DNA from: Rhodoferax sp.
Lineage (GTDB): Bacteria; Pseudomonadota; Gammaproteobacteria; Burkholderiales; Burkholderiaceae_C
Assembly (NCBI RefSeq): GCF_030697375.1
Contig: NZ_JAUYQD010000061.1
Coordinates: 1-64,000 of the forward strand
Direction of reading: 5' to 3'
DNA length: 64,000 nucleotides
The stretch's first letter is position 1; the number at the start of each line of letters is the position of its first letter. The position numbers and the translations under genes were made by a program. Shown piece after piece: positions 17,516 to 25,100 of this stretch. The notes under the pieces were generated by a model that saw only the letters and a program-made list of their open reading frames with translations, did not search any database and was not told the DNA's origin.

Positions 17516-18100
17516 CTACAGCAGGCCGCGCTCCGCAAAGCTGAGCAGTTGGTCGCCGGACACGATGAAATGGTCGATGAGGCGCACGTCCACCAAGGTC
17601 AGCGCGGCCCGCAGGGATTGAGTCAGGTGTTCATCGGCACGGCTCGGTTCCACGCTGCCGCTGCCCGGGTGGTTGTGCGCGACGATTAGCGCGGCGCAAT
17701 TGCGAGCGAGGGCACCCTTGACCAACTCCCTCGGATAGACCGAGGTCTGGGTGAGCGTGCCGCGAAAGAGCTGCACCGCTTCGATCAGCGCAAGGTTCAC
17801 GCTCAAGTAAAGCACGAGGAAGACCTCATGCTCCAGCCCGGCGCAGTACAAGCGCAGCCAGTCGCGGATTGCCTGCGGCGACTCCAAGACGGGGCCCTTG
17901 CGCATCTGCGCTTGCAGGTCGCGTAGCAGCAGTTCGCGGGCGGCGCCGAGCTTGCGGGCCAGCAGGCCGCCGCGCGGGGCCGCCGAACCGTAGGCAGGTT
18001 CGGCATCGCCGACGCGAAGTATTTGGGCAGTGTCAGCCATGGCCGGAGGTGCCAGTAGCTCGGCGACCAGTTCCGCTCGCGACAGGGTGGATGGGGTCAA
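17516..18100 (-). CDS. radC: RadC-family JAMM-domain protein
   Basis: 194 aa from a TTG start at 18100, which has an ideal AAGGAG six bases upstream; an ATG-started frame from 18136 would begin inside the leader hairpin. The C-terminal JAMM/MPN+ domain shows HNHPGSGSVEPSRADEHLT, the canonical HxHPxG-x4-SxxD zinc site, preceded by EVFLVLYLSVN. The N-terminal part (ARELLLRDLQAQM...SPQAIRDWLRLYCAGLEHE) matches the usual RadC linker. RadC-like proteins are common on mobile elements; a DNA-repair role is doubtful and the substrate is unknown. It is the promoter-proximal gene of a minus-strand unit and is preceded by a radC-type leader. The element carries a second JAMM protein, PRTRC protein A. 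Confidence 0.9.
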   Translation of the reverse strand: MTPSTLSRAELVAELLAPPAMADTAQILRVGDAEPAYGSAAPRGGLLARKLGAARELLLRDLQAQMRKGPVLESPQAIRDWLRLYCAGLEHEVFLVLYLSVNLALIEAVQLFRGTLTQTSVYPRELVKGALARNCAALIVAHNHPGSGSVEPSRADEHLTQSLRAALTLVDVRLIDHFIVSGDQLLSFAERGLL

Positions 18101-18168
18101 GGCGTTCTCCTTCAAATGAAAGCGGGAACGCCGCACCCGTGACGGGGACGAGGTCCCCGCATGAGGTT
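18101..18168 (-). promoter_or_regulatory. radC-motif-like leader RNA upstream of radC
   Basis: Read on the minus strand: an inner hairpin GGGGAC-ctc-GTCCCC, then a terminal hairpin GGCGTTC/GAACGCC whose loop and 3' arm contain the AAGGAG of radC. Its 7-bp stem matches GGTGTTC/GAACACC in the sister leader at 21053 with a compensatory T-A to C-G change, which supports real base pairing. Pairing would hide the ribosome-binding site, so it is a candidate translational switch. The published radC RNA motif lies in 5' UTRs of radC, integrase, methylase and anti-restriction genes of mobile elements. Confidence 0.55.
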
Positions 18169-18173
18169 GATGA

Positions 18174-18195
18174 GGCAGGTAACGACTGCGACGCC
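18174..18195. repeat. Intergenic 22-bp repeat, copy 1
   Basis: One of four copies (others at 21331, 27401, 38938). The core GCAGGTAACGACTGC carries the dyad GCAG...CTGC around a GTAACGA centre and is followed by GACGCC. Copies 1, 2 and 3 are identical over 22 bp. A variable hairpin abuts it (CCGGC...GCCGG at 18194-18208). It lies just upstream of the radC leader, in the divergent gap between radC and the 18543 gene. Confidence 0.75.
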
Positions 18196-18542
18196 GGCTG
18201 CACGCCGGAGGGCATTCCGCGATGGAATGCAGAGAAGCAGATCAAAGTGTTGCCGACGGACGAAGGGTGTTCAAGCCGGGCCGGCGCAGCGCCACCGCAA
18301 ATCGCCGCGAGGCAAAGGGGTTGGTGCGTGGCGCTCCAGGGGGGCGCACGGAGCCGCCAGTGTGTAGGTGTTGGCGCGAGCCGACACAGCGCCGCTCGAC
18401 AGCGTTGCGGACGCGGCGCAGTGTGATTGCAATGACAGTGAAATCACGCTGGAGAAATCTTTGCGCGAAGTCTTGCCGATCAGCAGACAGGCCCTTGAAG
18501 TTCCGCCAAGATGATGCGCAAACCGTTCGCTGCGACATCCTC

Positions 18543-18758
18543 ATGATCCGCTTCGGCCACCAGATTCGACTCACCCACCGGGAGGTCGAACGCTTCACCA
18601 AGATCACGGCCATCGAGCCGGTGGACATCCACTCGCTCGCCGATCTGGACGCCTACATCGCACGATGCAAGGCCCACTACTGGGGATCGTCGCGCGACAC
18701 CCAATTCCTTCACTGGCTGATCGACCAAGAATACGGTCGCTGCCGCGAGGCGGCATAG
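18543..18758 (+). CDS. Small hypothetical protein
   Basis: 71 aa from the ATG at 18543: MIRFGHQIRLTHREVERF, then ITAIEPVDIHSLADLDAYIARCKAHYWG and HWLIDQEYGRC. It is soluble and mixed alpha/beta in character with no recognised domain. It is divergent from radC across the gap holding the radC leader and the 22-bp repeat, so it may share that control site. The start of another small plus-strand gene at 20447 (LRFTPDEVEEF) is similar in pattern. A competing minus-strand frame starts at 18836 with a good ribosome-binding site; only one of the two is likely to be real over the shared bases. Confidence 0.5.
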   Translation: MIRFGHQIRLTHREVERFTKITAIEPVDIHSLADLDAYIARCKAHYWGSSRDTQFLHWLIDQEYGRCREAA

Positions 18759-18968
18759 CACGACGAAGAAATGCCCGGTCCGCCCACCGAGCTCGACGCG
18801 CCGGGCTTCAAGGGAGTTGATCTCATCGGTCCTCATGTTCTCTTCCTCTTTGCAAAACGGAAGAAGGTACGACCTCGCCACGGCCCACGAAGGGGCACTG
18901 GCAGGCCCCCCTTTGGGGCCGGTGTCCTTCGGGGTGGGATGGCAGGACGCGACGCGCCCTGCCGTGGT

Positions 18969-19553
18969 TCAGGCGGCTTCGAGCATTCGGCCGAACAATT
19001 GCTCGATGCGCGAGGCATCGCCGGTGCGCAGCGCGTCACAGGCATCGAGCACAACGGGTTGCGTCATGGGCGTGCCGCTGTCATCGGCTTCGATGCGCGC
19101 CAAGACCATGCCGCTTGGCGTCGCGACCGTCATCTCGCCCCGGTGCTTGATCCAACTGGCGGTGATCACGTAGTCACCGTCGCGCGCGAGCCGGTCGCGA
19201 ACCAGCTGAACACCGGCGTCGAAGGATTCCACGGTGACGACATCTTCGAGGTCGCCGTAATCGTGCGCGTAGAAGTAGGCGCGATAGGCCTTCGGCAGAG
19301 AAGTCTCGAACACTGTCAAGCTCAGCGTCGGCATCAGAAAGTCCGGCATACCAGATTCGCTGCGCGGAACGCTGACCTGTTCACGCTCCAGATGGTCGAG
19401 CTTGAGCAGCAGTGAGTCGGCGTGAGCGCGGTCTTCCAGCACGAGCTGGGTGCGCAGGCCGAGGATCTCTTGCATCATCAGGCGCAGTTCCTGGACGATG
19501 GCGCGTTCGGCGCGCGCCTCGATGGCACGCAGGGTATCGGCAGCAGTGGCCAT
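18969..19553 (-). CDS. Hypothetical element protein
   Basis: 194 aa. The N-terminal 60 residues form one long helix rich in Ala/Arg/Leu/Glu (DTLRAIEARAERAIVQELRL...LLLKLDHLERE), a likely coiled coil. A beta-rich domain follows: SLTVFETSLPKAYRAYFYAHDYGDLEDVVTVESFDAGVQLVRDRLARDGDYVITASWIKHRGEM, ending in DACDALRTGDASRIEQLFGRM. No family is recognised. The ATG at 19553 has AAGGACC upstream and follows a short inverted repeat in the leader. Two small minus-strand genes lie further upstream. Confidence 0.65.
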   Translation of the reverse strand: MATAADTLRAIEARAERAIVQELRLMMQEILGLRTQLVLEDRAHADSLLLKLDHLEREQVSVPRSESGMPDFLMPTLSLTVFETSLPKAYRAYFYAHDYGDLEDVVTVESFDAGVQLVRDRLARDGDYVITASWIKHRGEMTVATPSGMVLARIEADDSGTPMTQPVVLDACDALRTGDASRIEQLFGRMLEAA

Positions 19554-19793
19554 GGGAAGGTCCTTTCATGAGGGGTGCCGGTCTGCGCGGCGCAGATCGA
19601 CGGGAAGGGGATGTCCTGGGCGACGGCCTCAGGCAGGCTTCGGAGGCGCCATGGCGCCTCGCAGCGAAGGAAAGATGTGGGGTGCCGAACGCCACGCATC
19701 ACCAGGGTGGTGGGCGCGAGCGTTCAGCGATCGGGGCTGCGCGGCGAGTGCTGCGCAGCCACAGGCCGGAGCGTTGAAGTCCCGGCGCTCGGG

Positions 19794-20315
19794 TCAAGCC
19801 GCCGCGCGGGTGGGCTTGCACCGGGGTGAACGCGAGGCTTGGACCTGCACGTCTGCGGTGGCGGGTGCCACGGTCGGCGGTGTGGCTTGCGAACCGAAGC
19901 CCGATGCCGCTTGCGCGAACTCGGGCTCTCGGGTCAGCTTGCGCACCTGGGGCGCGGCCGGTTCCTTGACGGTCTCCGGCAGGCACTCGACGGCGATGTC
20001 GCCGCCAAGGTGCAGTGCGCGTCGCAAGGCTTGCGCCGGCACGACGAACAGCCCGTGGCAGAGCCAGCGGACGAACTGGCCGATCCGCTTGTTGCGCGCC
20101 TGTCGGGCCTTGTGCATGCGCAGGGACTCCTTGCAGCACAGGTACAGCGCCAGGTGGGCACGCTTCATTTCCGGATCGCCTTCGAGCTGGGCCAATACTT
20201 CCGTGGCGATGGTCACATCGTGGCCGACGCGCCGGTAGAAAGTGACCCAGGCTCGCTCTTCCTCGAACTCGACGCCGAAGCGTTTGGTGCGAGGACGGGG
20301 TTTCTCAGGGGACAT
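19794..20315 (-). CDS. Hypothetical element protein
   Basis: 173 aa from the ATG at 20315, which sits directly after the terminal hairpin of a structured leader. The N-terminal part is charged (PEKPRPRTKRFGVEFEEERAWVTFYRRVGHD), then helical (LAQLEGDPEMKRAHLALYLCCKESLRMHKARQARNKRIGQFVRWL). The last 50 residues are Ala/Pro/Thr-rich and probably disordered. No domain is recognised. The basic helical middle could bind nucleic acid; that is inference only. Confidence 0.6.
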   Translation of the reverse strand: MSPEKPRPRTKRFGVEFEEERAWVTFYRRVGHDVTIATEVLAQLEGDPEMKRAHLALYLCCKESLRMHKARQARNKRIGQFVRWLCHGLFVVPAQALRRALHLGGDIAVECLPETVKEPAAPQVRKLTREPEFAQAASGFGSQATPPTVAPATADVQVQASRSPRCKPTRAAA

Positions 20316-20380
20316 GGTGTTGACTCCGATCAAAGAGGGAACACCCATCCCCGACGGGAAGCGGTGAACTCCCGGTGGGT
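20316..20380 (-). promoter_or_regulatory. radC-motif-like leader RNA upstream of the 20315 gene
   Basis: Minus strand: outer arms ACCCA/TGGGT with an inner GGGAG...CTTCCC hairpin, then terminal arms GGTGTT/AACACC that enclose the GGAG of the ribosome-binding site and end at the ATG. This is the same order and spacing as the leaders at 18101, 21053 and 27127. Confidence 0.55.
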
Positions 20381-20446
20381 TGCTGGATGGTTGAATACAC
20401 GTGCGACGCTGATACCCTGATCAACTCACACAACGAGGCCCACACA

Positions 20447-20713
20447 ATGCTGCGTGCAGGCAAGGCACTACGGTTCACGCCCGACGAAGTCGAGGAGTTC
20501 CGATCGCTCGGTCTCGACTTCGAACAGGCGCAAACACAGGACGACATGGAACAAGCGCTGGCCGCATGGACCGAAACGCTTGCCGATGAACGTCCTGATC
20601 TGCTGAACAAGATCGTCGCGGAGATGGCGAGAAGCAAAGGCGTCAAACTGCCTGCGCAGCTCACCGTGGTGAAAGACGCTTCGCCCTCGTCCGGTTCTCT
20701 TCGGCAATCCTGA
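20447..20713 (+). CDS. Small hypothetical protein
   Basis: 88 aa from the ATG at 20447: MLRAGKALRFTPDEVEEFRSLG, then an acidic helical part (LDFEQAQTQDDMEQALAAWTETLADERPDLLNKIVAEMARSKGVKLP). It is soluble with no recognised domain. It is divergent from the 20315 gene across a leader region. It overlaps the end of the convergent 20661 gene by about 50 bp. The start pattern resembles that of the 18543 gene, suggesting that the minus-strand operons each have a small divergent companion. Confidence 0.5.
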   Translation: MLRAGKALRFTPDEVEEFRSLGLDFEQAQTQDDMEQALAAWTETLADERPDLLNKIVAEMARSKGVKLPAQLTVVKDASPSSGSLRQS

Positions 20714-20873
20714 TCCAGCGGTCGGCGATCTGGTCCAGGTAGACCAGGTCGTCGGGCTCGATCTCGCCAGCCTTTCTCAGGCGGGCGATCACTTCCTTGA
20801 CCAACGGTGGGTCATCCTTGGCGAGTTGAATCGCCAGGGCGGCTATACGCTTTCGGTAGAGGCTGGTCAGCAT
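20661..20873 (-). CDS. Small hypothetical protein
   Basis: 70 aa from the ATG at 20873: MLTSLYRKRIAALAIQLAKDDP, then PLVKEVIARLRKAGEIEPDDLVYLDQIADRWIRIAEENRTRAKR. All helical and basic at the end. The start overlaps the end of the upstream 21052 gene by 7 bp, so the two are a coupled pair. No family is recognised. Confidence 0.6.
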   Translation of the reverse strand: MLTSLYRKRIAALAIQLAKDDPPLVKEVIARLRKAGEIEPDDLVYLDQIADRWIRIAEENRTRAKRLSPR

Positions 20874-21052
20874 GACCCGTCTCCCGAAGCGCGGTTCTCG
20901 GCAGCCCCGCATGTCTGCACGAAGGCAGGCACAAGGGGCTTCATCAACGCGGCGATCTGCGGTACGCGCAGGGTCAGCATCCGGGCACGCCCGGAACCTC
21001 CCAGCAGCACGCCGACGGCGTGCATCTCTCTTGTCACGGGGACAGCGAACAT
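20867..21052 (-). CDS. Small hypothetical protein
   Basis: 61 aa from the ATG at 21052: MFAVPVTREMHAVGVLLGGSGRARMLTLRVPQIAALMKPLVPAFVQTCG. It has a short beta/helix layout and no recognised domain. The start codon follows immediately after the best-preserved structured leader in the window, so expression is probably controlled at translation. It is the first gene of a two-gene unit with 20661. Confidence 0.55.
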   Translation of the reverse strand: MFAVPVTREMHAVGVLLGGSGRARMLTLRVPQIAALMKPLVPAFVQTCGAAENRASGDGSC

Positions 21053-21124
21053 GGTGTTCTCCTTCAGCGAATGAAAGGGAACACCTATCCCTGGCGGGGA
21101 ACTTGGGGTTCCCCGTTCGGGATG
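21053..21124 (-). promoter_or_regulatory. radC-motif-like leader RNA upstream of the 21052 gene
   Basis: Best copy of the leader. On the minus strand, outer arms ATCCC/GGGAT enclose GGGGAAC...GTTCCCC. Then a terminal stem GGTGTTC/GAACACC spans a loop with TTCATT and AAGGA and ends at the ATG. The Shine-Dalgarno sequence overlaps the 3' arm of the stem. Confidence 0.6.
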
Positions 21125-21330
21125 CTCCAGCCTTGAAACGGCGGAGCGGCTTCGTGGCAACACCTGGCGGTGCGCCATGGACTACTGGCCTGCAGTTCTC
21201 ATGAACCCAGGCGACGGCCCGATGCTGATCGACCAACAGTCGATCAGCACGGCGCACTGTTCAGCACGAAGGCCGAACCTCACACTCAGCCATTCGCATG
21301 GCTGGACCGGATCGGAGTCCGGCATCTACA

Positions 21331-21352
21331 GGCAGGTAACGACTGCGACGCC
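21331..21352. repeat. Intergenic 22-bp repeat, copy 2
   Basis: Identical over 22 bp to the copies at 18174 and 38938, with core GCAGGTAACGACTGC. It is abutted by a variable hairpin CCAGC-aa-GCTGG (21351-21362). It lies between the 21052 gene (-) and the HU gene (+). Confidence 0.75.
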
Positions 21353-21631
21353 AGCAAGCTGGACTTCAGGAGGACCGAGATCCTCGGTGAAGGCTGCGCA
21401 GACGCGATGTCCGCAAATAGCTCTTTGAGTCTGGCAGCGACCTCGATGCGGTTCAAGGCCGCCGGGAGCGGCGGCATTCGATGCCACCCGAAACGGCCGC
21501 CGATGCCGCGGGGTTTTGGGTGGCGACTTGGTTGGGTCACGACGCCATCGACCGAGTGCTCCATGAATAGGGCTGCAGTGCCGGACAATCGCCGCACCCG
21601 CAGGTGCGGGTGCAACTCAAATGACTCAGAC

Positions 21632-21985
21632 ATGAACAAAGCCGAACTGATCGAACACCTGGCCGCCAAGAATTCACTGTCCAAGGCCGAATCCGGTCGC
21701 ATCGTCGAGACCGTGCTCGACGCCATCGTCACCACGGTCAAGAAGGGCGGCTCGGTGGTCATTGCCGGCTTCGGTTCGTTCAAGCCGCACGCGCGTGCCG
21801 CCCGCAACGGTGTGAACCCATCCACCGGCGCGAAGATCAAGATCGCCGCCGCGAAGCTGCCCAAGTTCACCCCGGGTACCGGCTTCAAGGCCGCCGTCGA
21901 TCCGAAGGCTGCTGCCCGCAAGGCGGCCAAGGCCGGGGCCTCCAAGTCGGCGGCAAAACCGGCGAAGAAGATGGCGAAGCCCTGA
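21632..21985 (+). CDS. HU-family DNA-binding protein with H1-like tail
   Basis: 117 aa. Residues 1-90 form an HU/IHF fold: MNKAELIEHLAAKNSLSKAES, ETVLDAIVTTVKKGGSVVIAGFGSFKPHARAARNGVNPSTG, then PKFTPGTGFKAAV. The last 27 residues are a Lys/Ala tail (AARKAAKAGASKSAAKPAKKMAKP) like the C-terminal domain of histone H1. Such tails add non-specific DNA binding and are known in some betaproteobacterial and actinobacterial HU proteins. It is expected to compact or bend the element DNA. It faces the giant helicase gene, with a terminator in between. The repeat at 21331 lies 280 bp upstream. Confidence 0.9.
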   Translation: MNKAELIEHLAAKNSLSKAESGRIVETVLDAIVTTVKKGGSVVIAGFGSFKPHARAARNGVNPSTGAKIKIAAAKLPKFTPGTGFKAAVDPKAAARKAAKAGASKSAAKPAKKMAKP

Positions 21986-22068
21986 GAGGGGACTGAAGTC
22001 ACGAGCTGGCGAGGGATACGGTTCGTATGAGCCTTGATGGCCCGGCACTTCCTTCGGCTTCGCCAAAC

Positions 22069-22099
22069 AAAAAACCCCACAGCCTTTCGGCCATGGGGT
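22069..22099 (-). terminator. Intrinsic terminator after the methylase/helicase gene
   Basis: On the minus strand, a stem CCCCATGGCC/GGCTGTGGGG with a GAAA tetraloop is followed by six T residues. It begins 9 bp after the stop codon at 22108. It also lies beyond the end of the convergent HU gene. Confidence 0.85.
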
Positions 22100-22107
22100 G
22101 AAGTAGT

Positions 22108-25100
22108 TCAAGCTGCCTGTCGCGCCTCTTCGGCGTCGACCTTCGCGCTGCCCGCTTCGTCTTTGTCCAGGTCGAGTTGCCTGAGCAACTCGCGCTGTTT
22201 GACGAGCAGGTCGGTGAGCCGCCCTTCGTGCTCGAACGGGCGGGCGAGTTCCAGCCGGATGGCCTCGAGCCGCTTGTGGCGGGTCTCCAACTGCGCCATG
22301 GCATCGGCATGCAGTTTGCCGACCGATGCCAGTGCCGCCAGCACCGCTGCCACCAGCGCCGGGCCCGTTTGATAGGGCTCGGCGTTGTACAGGCAATGTC
22401 CGGCCAGGTACAGGTTGGGTGTCTCTTCGCCGCGTGCGGCGAGGATGCCGAGGTCGAAGCCGCCGAAGCGGCCGACGACCCGTTCGATCATCCGGCTGCT
22501 CGTGCGCACCTCTTCCTTGACAGCCTTCACCAATCCGCGCAGCGCTTCGCCAGCGGCGTCCGGGCCCACGATCTTCCGCCCGGCCAACTCAAGGCACATG
22601 CCCTGCATGGTCTGCGGTTCGATCCGGGCCACATCCTGGGCGCATAGCGCGATCTTCTTGTTCAGCGCCTCGATCATCATCGGCAGCCGGCCCACTTCGC
22701 TTTCGTTGGCATAGCACTGGTTGCGCCACACCGAGAACAGGGTCGAGAGCTTGGCCACCTCCGCGTCTACGCCGGCCTTTTCGATCACAAGCGGGTTGCC
22801 TGAGGCCAAGGCCTTCACTTCGGCATACGACAGCGCCGCCAGCTCGACGTCTTCCAGCGACCGCAGTCCTTTGTCGCCGCTCATCACCTGGGCGATGAAG
22901 CGCGCCTTGGTCTCCAGGGTCTGCCACATATAACTGTCAAAACTTCCTTCCGTCACGTACCGGAAGATCTCCACTTCTTCGCACTCGTTGCCCTGGCGCA
23001 GGATGCGCCCCTCGCGCTGTTCGACATCACAGGGACGCCACGGCGCATCGAGGTGATGCAAGGCCACCAACAATGTTTGCACGTTGGTGCCGATCCCCAT
23101 CTTGGCGGTCGATCCGAGCAGCACCCGGACCCGGCCTTCGCGCACCGCTTTGAACAGCGTTGCCTTCTGGGCGTCGGTCTCTGCATCGTGCACGAAGGCG
23201 ATCTCCTTCTCCGGGATGCCGGCCTCGATCAGCCGCTCCCACAGGTCGTCATAGACGCTGAATCCCCTGCCGCCCTTGGGCGACGACAGATCGCAGAACA
23301 CCAACTGCGTCCCGCGGAAGTCCGCCGTCCGTTGCCAGATGACGTGAATCTCCCGCACGCAGGCGGCGACCTTGCCGTTCTCGTTGAAGCGCGCACTGGG
23401 CGCCACCAGCCGGAAGTCCAGCGCGGCCTTGCGGCCGTCGGTGGTGATCGCCAGCATGTTGTCGTCTTGCGGCTTCACCCTTCCATTGCGGATTGCTTCG
23501 GCCCGTTGTACGAGCGTCTGCACAAAGGCCTTCAACGCCTTGCTCGCCGGGCAAGCCACGATGCGCGGCTTGCCGCCACGCAGCGTTGGCACCGGCAGGT
23601 TCAGCATCTCCGCCGTGCGGATGTCGGCCACTTCGCCGAACACCGCCATCAGCTCGGGCACGTTGATGAAACGCGCGAAGCGCGTGTGCATCCGGTAGCC
23701 GCTGCCGTCCGGCGCAATCTCCAGCGCCGTGACGCTCTCGCCGAACGTGGCCGCCCAGGCATCGAACTGCTGCAGCCCGAGTTCCTCCAGCCGTTTGGGC
23801 TGCAGGTAGCGCATCATCGTGTGGATCTCGGCCATGGTGTTGGCCACCGGCGTCGCGGTTGCGAACACCACCCCACGCTGCGCACGCCCATGGACCTGCA
23901 TCGTGTAGCGCGTCTTCAGGAACAAGTCGAACGCGCGCTCCGAGCTGGTCATCGGCAGACCCGCCACCCGCGTCATCTTTGTGAACCGGTACAGGTTCTT
24001 GAACAGATGCGCCTCGTCGGTGAACAGGCAATCGATGCCGAGGTGCTCCCACGTGAGCAGGTCGTCCTTCTTCTTGTCGGACAGCAGCTTCTCCAGCCGC
24101 ACCGCCCAGTTCTTCTTCATCGCCTCGAGCTGCTTGACGATCCGGTTGGACCGGTCGTTGCTCTTCTCGGCGCGTACCGCCATCTCTATCTCGTGAATGA
24201 TCTCCTTGATGAAAGTCTCGGTGAATTGCGGCGACATCTTGATGCGCTCGAAGCTCGAGTGCGTGATGACCACCGCGTCCCAATCGCCCGTGGCGATGCG
24301 CGACACCAGCTCGCGCCGGCGGTCGCCTTCCAGGTCTTCCTTGCTCGCCATTAGCACCGATGCGTTCGGGTACAGCCGAACGAACTCTGCCGTGTACTGC
24401 TGCAACATGTGATTGGGGACCACATGACAGGGCTTGTTGACGAACCCCAGCCTGCGCAGCTCCATGCTCGCGATCACGCACACCGCTGTCTTGCCGGCAC
24501 CGACCACATGGAACAGCCCGGTGTTGCCGGACTGCACGATGCGCCAGACCGCATCGGGTTGATGCGGATGCAGCTCGTAGCAGCGTGAGAAGCCCGGCAG
24601 CTTCAGATGCGATCCATCGAAGTGCCTCGGCCGTGTCGCATTGAACAGGTCGTTGTAAATCCTGCACAGCTTCTCGCGACGCTCGGTGTCGTCGAAGGCC
24701 CAGGCCGCGAAGCGCTCCTTGATCAGCCCCAGCTTCTCGCGTGCCGCCAGCGTCTCGTCCGGATTGACGAAGTACTTGTCGGTTTCCGGATCGCGATCCC
24801 GCACGGTAGGCACTTGCACGTTGAGTGCACACTGCACCAGCTCGATCGCGTTCATCCGCGAGGTCCCGAACTCCTGGGTCACCTTCACGTTCTGCCGCGC
24901 TTCCCAGTCTCCATACCGCACCGACCAGGCCCCGGCCTCGGCCGAATAGCCCACCTGGCAGTCCTTGAGCTCCAGCACCTGCTGGATGAACCCCTCGACC
25001 TCCATCGCCGGAATCCACACCGCACCCAGGCGCGGCTCAATGGCCGCAGGCTGCAGGTCTTCCGGCTGCACCTGCTCGAGCGCGTCGATGTTGCGCTGGT

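Larger units (their letters stand above)
21053..21631. other. Divergent regulatory region
   Basis: About 580 bp between the 21052 gene (-) and the HU gene (+). It holds the leader RNA at 21053-21124 and the second copy of the 22-bp repeat at 21331-21352. No gene is supported here. Confidence 0.6.

Noticed and set aside
18480..18836. Minus-strand frame from ATG 18836 with a good ribosome-binding site and a leader inverted repeat
   Set aside because: Its first 35 codons could be real, but most of it is antisense to the better-looking 71-aa plus-strand gene at 18543, and the C-terminal part has antisense-like composition.
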